Assembly (NCBI GenBank): GCA_965153355.1
Contig: OZ231127.1
Location: 82,274,001 to 82,338,000, forward strand
DNA from: Flaccisagitta enflata
Lineage: Eukaryota > Chaetognatha > Sagittoidea > Aphragmophora
Direction: 5' to 3'
Length of the DNA stretch: 64,000 bases
The translations under genes were made by a program, and so were the position numbers. The notes under the pieces are model-generated. The model searched no databases. It saw only the letters and a list, made by a program, of their open reading frames with translations, and was not told where the DNA came from. Positions 32,813 to 64,000 of this stretch are shown here, piece after piece (within the stretch, counting starts at the first letter, position 1; every line of letters begins with the position of its first letter).

Positions 32813-33029
32813 TTTTAGACTGAAACAGCGATCACTTGAATTTTCAGGCAAACTTGCTTTTTTTCCATTCTTTTTTGTCAGAGAAAGTTGAAGTTCTATG
32901 ATCGTATCATGAATAAAACAAAAGCTGTTTGCAAATTAGCAGGCTATGCTATTAAAACGCTGCGTTTCTGCTACAAGAACAAGGGATCAGTTTCATCATC
33001 ATCCACATTATCATTATAGTTGTGTCAGA

Positions 33030-33034
33030 ATCAC

Positions 33035-33076
<42 letters not shown>

Positions 33077-33181
33077 TATCATCACCATTTTTACCGACAT
33101 CACATCATCATCTTAGTCATCACCATCACCAACATCATCATTAACAACATCATCACCAATATCGTCATCATCACCACCAAT

Positions 33182-33228
<47 letters not shown>

Positions 33229-33235
33229 TGTACCT
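33030..33235. repeat. (ATC)n trinucleotide repeat
   Basis: Pure ATC/CAT blocks at both sides of an interrupted middle; the poly-His and poly-Ile frames are artefacts. Confidence 0.96.
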
Positions 33236-33926
33236 TATTTGTTCTAACTAATATGCGTCCTGTTTGAGGATACCCAGTTATCCACACTGAATAAATGCAA
33301 TGTTCAGTATTTGCAGAACTTTCTACTGATCAACGACCTAGTAAAATCGCAATTCATTCTGAATTATGTTAGTTTGTGTTCATGATTAGAGATTGAGTAT
33401 TTTAAACATAAAGATACTATCTGAGCTAGTGAAGATTGAAGAGTTCAAAAGTATTTATATCAAGTGAGAAGTTTCACAAAAATAAACCAAAACGATCACA
33501 GCAGAACAAGGTATGAATTTATTTTTTTTTAAAACCCGTTTGCGAACTACAACCCTGTACGTGATAGTGACGGGTGGGTCGAGGCCGTCGAACGACAGGG
33601 GTTACTGAAAAAAAAAGACGATCAAACAAATAATTGTTGTACTTGAATTCCGGCCCTTCCCCTTGATATCCAACAGTAAGAACTTTTAAGATGGAATATA
33701 TAACAATCTAACCTCCATCAAAAAAAATTCAGGCACAATATGGCTTTTGAAATCTTCTCTTTCCCCTGTCGTAAATTTTATTTCCGGTTGGTTGCAGAAT
33801 AGTTTCATTTTTTACCCCATAGAGCATAAATATGGTGAAATTTGAGTCAAAATGGTAAAGAATTGTGTCGTAGTGATAAAATATCATCTTTTGGAACAAC
33901 CAGAAGAAAAAATCTTCAACTTTTTT

Positions 33927-34157
33927 ACTATCTTGCTTATAAGTATATCACCATCTGAAAAAAAGCATCAACTTTGGAAGAGTGTTGTTCCTAAACCAAT
34001 AAAGTTATAATCACCAGATTGGTCCCATTTTCACTATTTATTTAAACTCTTTAAAATGCAATCAATCTGGTAATTGTAGCTTTATTCATTTAGGAGAAAC
34101 ACTCTTTTAAAGTTGATACTTTTTTTCAGATGGTGATATACTTATTAGCAAGATAGT
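33927..34157. mobile_element. Short palindromic element
   Basis: The arms pair over about 100 bp: TATCTTGCTTATAAGTATAT with its reverse near 34131-34157, TCAACTTTGGAAGAGTGTT with AACACTCTTTTAAAGTTGA, and CACCAGATTG with CAATCTGGT. It sits inside a degraded copy of the 28902-type element (33780-34240). Confidence 0.65.
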
Positions 34158-34356
34158 AATTTCTTCTCTGTTAGCCTTACAAGTATTCCCCATCTCCAAA
34201 CCCTTTGATTTCATTCATTCCCCACCCCCGGGAATACTTAACCCCAGGAATTACATCGTCTGACATGTACATATGAAAAAAAATATACCGTCGTACTCAT
34301 GCCTTATCGGCGTGTAAACGGGCCCCTTTTACCCATCCCAAATCAGAAGTTATCTT

Positions 34357-37300
34357 TCATTTCCCCATTCCTCCCATCACGGACATATGGAGGTCCCTGA
34401 TGGTCATAAAGTAATTGCCCGTTTGCTGGTTCAAACTGCATTTTTGTGAGGATAAACCGAACATGTTGAATCTTCTGCCGTAGGATGCGTATGTTGTGGA
34501 CAAGGACTTTAAATGCGCTGGCGTTCCCGTTCCCAGCGTCACCATCGAACCGTCGCTGCAAATGCCTTTGGTAGCGAAGGGGAGAGAAACTGTAACTTCC
34601 GCTTGGTCATAGTGGAATTAGTGAACGATGTTGTACACGAATATTTTTTGTAGATTGAATCAGCTATGGTTTTGATTTGCACCTTTTGACATTAGTTAGC
34701 TATATGCGGTTGCCAATGATAACTCACTCACACATAACCAAATTCAATTAGCCAAGTGGCTTCATGTTTTTGGTACAGTACCTTCCGAGCAAACCCGGCT
34801 AAAACTGGAGGATTAATTTTTGTTTTTTTTATTTTATTTCCCAAATTTCTTTTTTTGTATCTAACTTAACTAAAAGATGCTTAATTCATTGAACATATTT
34901 GGCTGTCAAAAAAAAAAAAAAAACTTGTGAAATCAAAATGCATGAAGACATCAATATGGAGTGTTCTAACCCACACCATTGTATTGAGCAAAAAAATTTT
35001 ACTTATCCTAGACTACAAGAACAGCTCAGTCAGACAATTATTTCAGATTTTAAGGCCATTCAAAGTTTTTAAGGATAACTGTCTTAAATGTTATCTGGGT
35101 TAGAACACTCCATAGTGATGTCTTCATGCACTTCGATTTCACGAGTTATCGCTTTTGACAGCCTAATATGTTCAAGGAATTAAGTATCTTTTGATTAACT
35201 TAGATACAAAAAATGAAGTTTGGGAAATGAAATTAAAGTAACAAAAATTAATCCTCCAGTTTTAGCCTGGTTTGCTCGGAGGGTACTGTAGCAAGGGGAA
35301 ACTTCAAATAAATATTTGATATTAGAGTAGATGAGTAGATCAGACATTGTTAAGACTTTAGGTCATCAAAGTAAAATCAATCTCAAACATCTTTGAAATA
35401 TTTCAGTATGATAATTATTCTTTTGATAAGGCGGAATTCCAACCTATGGCATTTTCAACTCTCTGTGCCTACCTGCAGGTGAAGCCACGCAACCCCAGAA
35501 TGAATATACACCGTTGTGTCCATAAGGGGCCTCTCCAAAGGAGAATGTGGACAATTGGACGGGCCCATTCTTGAATTCCATCCACCAATCCACCCCCTTG
35601 CAGCTGGTCGAGTGGAACGGTCGACTGCAAAAGTATCCTTCGTGAGCAAAGGCCAAGGCCGCGGTGTGATGGCCGTCATAACACGCCGATGATCGGAACA
35701 CAACGTCGCCAACGTAACCTGTAGGTGAACGAAGTCAAATACACGGCTACCCAAGTCGCGTGCGGGTGGGCAGGGGCAGTGATAAGAAAAGGCTAACCAA
35801 GCAATTGAGCAGGGGCAGATGTGAAAAAACCCCACCACAAATGCTGAAAAAGCTTAGCGTCACCTTCTGACCATCCAACTGGACATTGCTAGTTCTTAGA
35901 ATGGGCTCAATTTGGGCATTTGAATGAAAGATTATTTCCAAGCACTATTTGTGTTCCAATGCCAATTCTTTTTTGAAAATCAATTTGGACTTGATCTAGG
36001 CATCCCGTAATCCATGCTGGAGTTATATAAAAAACATTGCTGTAGCTCCAAGAAAAATTTCCTCCATAGTAATTCTATGCAATTAAAGCATTAATACCGG
36101 AATGCCTAGATCAAGTCCAAATCAATTTTCCAATGAGATAGGGCTTTAATTATGCAAATGGAATATGAAAAGTGCTTGGAAATAATGTTTCTTTGTTAAG
36201 CCCAAGTTGGGCCCACTCTACTGGTTATAGACTAATGACTAGGTAATCTAAGCATTTTTTGATCATTTCAAAGAAAAAAAAATCCATGTCCCACCCAAGG
36301 AGCTCAATGCATCATTAGAAGAGGCTAAACAGATAAGTGGACGGACGACTGACCAATGGACAGACCCTCTTATGAAAAGGGAAATGAAAGGTCATATTTG
36401 CGTAAAAGGTTCTAAAAGATTACATTAGATTAGAAGATGTTAAAAGATGTTAAAAGATTACACTAGATCAGTGTCACTTACCACCGCCCCATTTCCACGG
36501 CATAGTCGTGGTACATTTGGAATCAGCATGCAGAACCCAAACTATAGTCGGTGGAGTGACCAAAAACCGTAAATTTCGAATGGACGCGTAAAAACCGGGA
36601 TAATATCCCGTCTTGTCCAGGGCGCAGTGACTCGCTGTCAATCCGTACACGTTGAATCTCAACCCTCTGGAGTTGGCCAGAGTGGACAACTGCCCCGGGG
36701 TGCCCGTGGCTAGCAGGACCTGAGTTTGGTTAGTGAATCTTCAATTCTCATTCTTGTTTGTCAGAATGTGTATGACGGCGAGCATTTGATGCTACAGTTA
36801 GTGTTTCGCCTCGTTTATTTCAACTATACTTGAATAATAATGATGCCAAAACTATTCTCAAGAGACAAATTATCTCCAGAAACACACTCTGTGTATGTCT
36901 TTGTCATATGCTGACCTCGAAAGAATCTTAAAATCAGCAATGCACATAAGCAAAGCAAAGAAAAAAGTGTTTTTAATGAAATTTTGCTTACACTTTTTAT
37001 CCAATTACTGCTGTCAAAATTATGAGACTTACAAATGCAAAGGAATTTTGCATTTTCAAAAAAATAGCCGCCTCTGTAATCAATTTTGGAAGGCAGCTAT
37101 GTTCTTCCTTTTCGTATTTTTTCATGTTCTATGCAAAGTTATAATTTTGACCTCCTGCCAGTAAACAATTATAAAAATTTTTTCATGAATATATTCAGTT
37201 AATGGTATCAATACTTACTCTTTTGTCCAATTTGAATTTAAATTTTGCAATTAAACATTTGCCATAATATACTACAATGATTTTTTAAATGTTATTTTTT

Positions 37301-39282
37301 ATTTCTACTCTCACAAAATTTTCTATTTTGACCTCTGTTGACACACTAAATCTTGCCTTCAGATGCTCGCCGTTGAATGCATCAAATAATCACCTCAGCA
37401 AAGTACATTTGCCAGGGTTATGCATCCTCACATGTGTGTATTTGTCAAGTGCAAATATTAACCATGAACTTTTTTTGTCCCTACCCAACTATTGGCGTCT
37501 GTTGCCCTGTGTTCAACTGTAACTTCTTTGTGCTTGATTGAGCGGGATTTGATTTTCACTCCCGGTTCCTAACCTGGGTTCCTGGGACGCAGGCGAATGA
37601 GTCGATAGTCCGGCAACCCCAAAAAGTGAAGACGGCTCCGGCTTCTGCGGGTCCTTCTTCAAAGTAGAGAGCGGAGATGGCCACTGGTCCCTCGAGAAAC
37701 TGCATCCACCAATCAAGGCCTTCGCCAAACTTCCGACAGTTCATGTAAATTCTCGGGTCGCTGCAGAAGTAGCCGACGTTGGACACGGCGCTGGCGGCGC
37801 CGTAACTCACGTTGAAACACGCGTTGGACGCGAACAAAATTCTGCCGTGATAGCCTGTTCAAGTGTTGATAGATGAATGGTATGCAATACATTGTTTCTC
37901 GAGTGGCTGTTCCAGGATAATGACTCCTAAAAACAACGTTTCAAGGGCGGTTTTCGTTCCCCTGTCTTTTCCTGTTGAAGTGTTGTTATTATGATGGATG
38001 AATGGGATGCGATACATTGTTTCTAAAGTAGATGTACCCAGAAGATGGCCCCTGAAAACATTTCATGTTTGTTGTGATTTCTTTCATCCCTCACATCATA
38101 GCTCTTTGATCGTTTTCTTGCGAGTGCAACTTACGAGCTGCACGCAGTGGCTATCAAATTATCATTTTTTTTACTTGCAGTAAAAACGCAAGTTGGTTTA
38201 AACATATTATGTCTATTCTTGCTTTGCACCGTTACACAGACTAACCTGCACCCCAATTATTGAATAGATACCCTTCACAGAAGGCTCCTGGCCTGAGAGA
38301 TTTGGGCCTGGGCAACAAAGCAACCACTGGAGAGTGCGCCATTGGATGCGCCATTGGATGGATTGGATGGATAGCACCTGGGTGCACAACCGGGGCCACT
38401 GGATGGACAACAGAGCCTGGGTGCACAACCGCAGGAGGCACGACCATCGGAGCATGAGGAACCATTGCTGCCGGAGCGATTGGACGATGAGCGACAACTG
38501 GAGGATGCACAACCGCTGGAGCAACTACGCCCGCTGCAGGATGCAGGGCCGCTGGGTGATGCATGACCGCTCCAGGATGCACGCCCATTCCAGGATGCAC
38601 GCCCATTCCAGGATGCACGCCCATTCCAGGATGCATGCCCATTGGCATTGCAGCATGCATACCCATTGGATGTGCGGCCATCGGATGGGCGACCGCAGGA
38701 TGGGGAACTGCAACATGGGGGACAGCTGCATGTGGGACTGCTGCATGGGCGACTACCTGATGAGGCATAGGGATTCCAGCAAATTGTGTCATCCTGAGGT
38801 AGAAAGAATTTAGACTAGATGATCAAGTAGATCTTTATGTCGGTCCGTAGGTAGTTTGTAGGCGACTCTACACCCCGCTTTGTCCATCCGTCTGTCCGTT
38901 TATTGGTCGCATTTTACTGTTTTAATGTCTTTCATATTTTGACCTCTCTGTTCCTGCCCAAATGCTCTAGTGACCTCAAATATGGCCCATGCCCACCCGC
39001 ACGCGACGGGGGTAGCCGTGTATCCGGCCTTGTTTTCTTCAAAATCGACTAGTTTGATGCCAAGCCTGATTTTTCGCCTTGAACCCGCTCATATTCTTAA
39101 AATCTTATATGGTCAAGAGTCAAGACCAATAGTGCAATGTTTAGAGTCGTCCATGGCTGTCCCGGATGTTCCGCCCCGTAAGCCCCTGCTCTTAAAAACT
39201 GTTTTAGAATAGAAACTGAACAGCTCTTAACTTACCCCATAGCTACGAGGCAGAACAGTATTGCTACAGAAAGAATCTCCAT
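34357..39282 (-). CDS. Secreted His/Pro/Met-rich protein with two copies of an unrecognised 7-Cys module (complete, 6 exons)
   Basis: The exons are 39282-39236, 38793-38246, 37854-37574, 36719-36482, 35718-35473 and 34589-34357. They total 1593 bp (530 aa plus stop), with all phases matching. Exon 1 is a signal peptide (MEILSVAILFCLVAMG). Exon 2 codes about 180 residues of Ala/Val/Pro/Met/His repeats such as MHPGMGVHPGMGVHPG, with pure 18-bp repeats. Two modules of about 170 residues follow, roughly 190-365 and 366-530. Each starts C...W/NxWGxGYxGxxxF, then SxAC, GYFCS, C, DWWMxF, GPVxxS, FWGC. It continues with a second half carrying TGTP, RFNxxGL, C and IRxL. Seven cysteines are conserved between copies. 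The introns inside the two modules differ in phase (0 versus 1). No membrane helix is seen. I do not recognise the module. His/Met-rich repeats suggest metal binding or a structural or adhesive role, as inference only. Confidence 0.9.
34776..35288. mobile_element. TA-flanked palindromic MITE, CAGTACC ends (513 bp)
   Basis: The ends are CAGTACCTTCCGAGCAAACC and GGTTTGCTCGGAGGGTACTG, with TA on both outer sides (34774-34775, 35289-35290). The arms pair for about 220 bp. It lies in the last intron of the secreted-protein gene. The TA duplication fits a Tc1/mariner-type source. Confidence 0.88.
35740..35830 (+). mobile_element. GACC-core repeat, left part only
   Basis: ATACACGGCTACCCAAGTCG CGTGCGGGTGGGCAGGGGC, with no right end. 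It starts within about 25 bp of the acceptor of secreted-protein exon 5 (35718). Confidence 0.6.
35888..36225. mobile_element. Palindromic element
   Basis: The arms pair over about 150 bp: AAATCAATTTGGACTTGATC with GATCAAGTCCAAATCAATTT, TTATTTCCAAGCACT with AGTGCTTGGAAATAA, and GGGCTCAATTTGGGC with GCCCAAGTTGGGCC. It lies in an intron of the secreted-protein gene. Confidence 0.7.
38855..39033 (-). mobile_element. GACC-core covarying-end repeat, reverse orientation
   Basis: GGCGACTCTACACCCCGCTT, TGTCCATCCGTCTGTCCG, GCCCATGCCCACCCGCACGC, GGTAGCCGTGTATCCGGCC, TTGTTTT. It lies in intron 1 of the secreted-protein gene, between the signal-peptide exon and the His-rich exon. Confidence 0.78.
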
Positions 39283-39412
39283 ATTGATAGTTTTCTTGCT
39301 TCTTAGTGTGGCACGGAACTGGAAAAGAAAATCGATCGAAGTTTGAGTGTCATGCAGTTTATGTAATTCCTTTATAAGATTAGGATTCCTTATTTTTTTC
39401 TATTTCACTTTT

Positions 39413-39832
39413 TGGGCAGCGGCCCCGAAGGAGACGATGTCCTGTAGAACACAGGGGGACTTTTGTTCGTCCGTTCGTGCGTTTGTTTGTTCGTTCGTGC
39501 GTCCCCCCAGGCCCTCTCAGGCCTGAAATCTACCCTCTCAGGGCTGAAATTTACCCTCTCAGACCTGAAATATGCATTTTCAGGCCGTGAATCTGCCCTC
39601 TCAGGCCTGAAATATTCACTCTCAGGCATTGATTCTGCCCTCTCAGGCCTGAATTTTGCCCTCTCAGGTCTGAAATCCGCCCTCTCAGGCCCTCTCAGGC
39701 CCTCTCAGGCCTTATGTATCCACTCCCAGCCTGAGAGGGCAGATTTTAGGGCCTGGGGGAGACGGACGGACAAACGGATGAACAAAAGTCCCCCTGTGTT
39801 CTACAGGACATCGTCCCCTTCGGGGCCGCTGC
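39413..39832. mobile_element. Inverted-repeat element with a CAGGCCTGAAAT minisatellite core
   Basis: The inverted ends of about 60 bp start GGGCAGCGGCCCCGAAGGAG and run through CGATGTCCTGTAGAACACAG and GGGGGACTTTTGTTC. The right end mirrors this as GTGTTCTACAGGACATCGTC and CGGGGCCGCTGCCC. The interior is about 15 copies of a unit near CCCTCTCAGGCCTGAAAT. Solo ends of this family occur near 17450-17515, 17940-17990, 9710-9731, 49070-49090 and 62471-62520. It lies between two divergent genes. Confidence 0.88.
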
Positions 39833-40010
39833 CCTGCTTCCCCTCACTCCAATTCACAATCAGGCAAAGCAGGGCAACGGGTATCGCTGACCACATATTG
39901 CTATTGGGCGACCTGTTCAACTTTATTGCACTCACGTCAATTCCAGAAAAACGTTTTACCTTTTAATGCTAATATAACAGATCCGATCAAATGCAATGCT
40001 AGCACCTTTT

Positions 40011-40232
40011 TTTAGTCGCGTGCTTCGTGACTCTACAGTCTACACCCCGCTTTGCTGGTCCGTCCGTCGGCCCGTCGGTTCGTCTGTTTGTCAGTCCGTC
40101 CGTCACACTTTACTTTTTTTGGTTTTTGCGGTCTTTGGCCTCACTGCTCCTGCCCAAATGATCAAGTGACCTCAAATACGGCCCCTGCCCACCTGCACGC
40201 GACTGGGGTAGCCATATAATCGGCCTTGTTTT
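40011..40232 (-). mobile_element. GACC-core covarying-end repeat, reverse orientation
   Basis: TTTAGTCGCGTGCTTCGTGA, CACCCCGCTTTGC, (CCGT)n, GGCCCCTGCCCACCTGCACG, then GGTAGCCATATAATCGGCC. Confidence 0.8.
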
Positions 40233-40501
40233 GTTTTTTTAGGGGGGGGGGGAGAATCGTTGAGGTACGATGCCTTGTACAGTCACGCGTGTAATTTAAT
40301 GACCACACGGCTAACAAGTAGTTTCTTGCGGGTGGGCAGGGGTAGCAATGCAAGACGGTCGGGGCGGGATGGTAGGGGCTATAATGTGGCTGGGAAATGG
40401 GCATGGTTTCTAATGCAAAAAAAACCGCTTTTTCAGATGACTTTGCGTCATCCAAATAAACGCGTGACGGACCTTCCTTCGGACGGACACAACCTCTTGT
40501 A

Positions 40502-41095
40502 ACACCCCTCTCAAAATTAGGCGAACTGGGATCAAAACAATTCTGTGAATGCATCATAAATTACTTATGAAGAGTCTGAGTGTTAGGGTAACTTTGAAAT
40601 ATGTAATTTACGGCAGGGTTATACAAAAATTGTCAAAAGAATGTCAACCAATGGCTCCTTATCTCTTCTTTCAATTGATATCATACTATTGTATCTTTGG
40701 TGGAAGTCCCGAATTGAACGGTGAAACCAACTTATTTGTCACTGGTTTTAGTCGCTTAATGGTGCTGTTCCTTACACCCAATGCTTCATTGTTGCTTGGT
40801 AATTGTATATCAACTCGGGAATGGCAGCTTTTGCCCCACTGATATGAGAAAAAGTGAGAGAGTTTGTGCAGTTTCCTCATAAGAAGATTTCTTGTCGAAA
40901 TAAGTCAAAATCTTCCACCACAGTTTTGACATAGCACACAACCAGGGCCACAAACTAGTGCAAATGGTCTATTTGACCTCGGTTTGCGAAAATACTATGT
41001 TTTAGCTATCTCTGTGTCAAATTTCAGCCCTCTCAATGCATTTTTACTCTCAATTTTGATCACTTTCCCAGTTCGTTTAATTTTGAGAGGGGTGT
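40502..41095. mobile_element. TA-flanked MITE, ACACCCCTCTC ends (594 bp)
   Basis: The ends are ACACCCCTCTCAAAATTAGG and its reverse TTTTGAGAGGGGTGT. TA lies outside at 40500-40501 and 41096-41097. It is similar in size and termini to 29674-30258 and 56216-56798. It lies upstream of DLEC1. The rest of 39283-41894 shows no gene; a (CT)n tract lies at 41625-41680. Confidence 0.82.
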
Positions 41096-41620
41096 TAGGG
41101 TGGCTTAGCAAGCGACTAAAAACGCAGAAATGAAAAAGAAAAAACCCCTTCCCCACTACCTAAAGATAGACCTACGCCCTACTTACAATCAGACGGACAC
41201 ATTCTTTTTTAGAAATGCATAAAGTAGGCACGTATATCTGTTTATGACAGCCGTAATTTCTTCACCGTTATATTCATCCAAAATTTTCTCTGCGTGAAAA
41301 TATGAATAAGGAAATCTCACCAAAGCACGCTCACAACATATCTTTTATGGAAAAAATGATTGGGTTAAAAACTTCAGACTTTTGAATTTTTAATTCATAA
41401 ACGATATCTATTCATGTACTTTGATCAATTCACAATTTATCACATGAATAAAATATTGAAATGATCTGGGAATGGTCTCAACTTTTGGAATAAGACTGGC
41501 TTTCTGTTTGAAAATCGATTTATCTGTCAGTCTATTTGTCTCCTCTGTCTGCATGTCTGTTTCCCTCTGTCATTTTGTCTTTTTTGTCTTTGTCCGTCTC
41601 TGTTGGTCTGTCTGTCTTCT

Positions 41621-41683
<63 letters not shown>

Positions 41684-41894
41684 TCTCTTAATACGTCAAG
41701 CATCAAGATGGCACTACAATAAACTTTTAACAATTCTTATCTTAATTGATTCCATGTAGATCGAGCACCTTCAAAATATAACCATCAAACGAAGTGGCTT
41801 TACCAAACTTGACAGGTTTTTGTTCCGCAGAATTGTCGAATGATGAAAAAGTGTCTAGAATCCGTTTTAAACTTAATTTCACCGCACTTTTCTA

Positions 41895-63911
<22,017 letters not shown>

Positions 63912-64000
63912 GTTGAGGAGTATAAATAGTTTATAATTTCATACACTTTTTTTTTTTATAAGAGACCAGTTTATAAGAGACATGAGCCTGAGATTTGGTA
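63912..64000 (+). other. Start of DLEC1 intron 13 and left end of an AGAGACCAGTTTATAA element
   Basis: After the AG|GTTGAG donor at 63911, the window ends inside a repeat that starts TATAAGAGACCAGTTTATAA and matches the left arm at 7174. Confidence 0.7.

Overview
The window is a piece of a repeat-rich animal nuclear genome. Genes are split by canonical GT-AG introns with matching phases. Exons are CpG-rich against AT-rich introns, and the families are animal ones: cbEGF/SEA membrane protein, HAND-type bHLH factor, DLEC1/CFAP81 axonemal protein, RDH11-14-like dehydrogenase. Long microsatellites and dozens of small non-autonomous transposons fill the rest. An invertebrate is likely, but I cannot name the species from sequence alone.

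Layout. (1) 3.8-11.7 kb, minus: a single-pass membrane protein with cbEGF repeats, a SEA-like segment, a juxtamembrane EGF, a TM helix and a short tail; one cbEGF exon looks degenerate. (2) 13.87-14.19 kb, minus: an isolated exon that may be the C-terminus of a carbohydrate sulfotransferase. (3) 15.4-21.9 kb: pyrimidine microsatellites, a GC-rich island and two arrays of a 19-bp minisatellite split by an inverted-repeat element. (4) 22.4-24.3 kb, plus: an intronless, low-complexity bHLH gene with a HAND-like C-terminal domain. (5) 25.5-32.1 kb, minus: a complete 8-exon, 340-aa short-chain dehydrogenase. (6) 34.4-39.3 kb, minus: a complete 6-exon, 530-aa secreted protein with a His/Pro/Met-rich region and two copies of a 7-cysteine module I do not recognise. 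(7) 41.9 kb to the right edge, plus: the first 13 recognisable exons (729 codons) of DLEC1/CFAP81, whose 3' part lies outside the window. (8) 52.97-53.26 kb, minus: a nuclear RNase P RNA gene inside DLEC1 intron 5, with a TATA box and a T5 terminator.

The mobile DNA is unusually readable. Several elements have exact target duplications (TA, TACG, and 8-bp hAT-type), there are nested insertions, and one host repeat is present twice so that each copy shows the other's empty site. A very common family with GACC/GACG tetranucleotide cores has terminal repeats that differ between subfamilies while left and right ends change together. Another group of elements carries related AGGC-CAAAT minisatellites between GGGCAGCGGCCCC-type ends.

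The genes do not form a pathway. The bHLH gene and the dehydrogenase are convergent, and the secreted protein and DLEC1 are divergent across about 2.6 kb. All exon boundaries were read by eye from splice consensus and phase; RNA evidence was not available.
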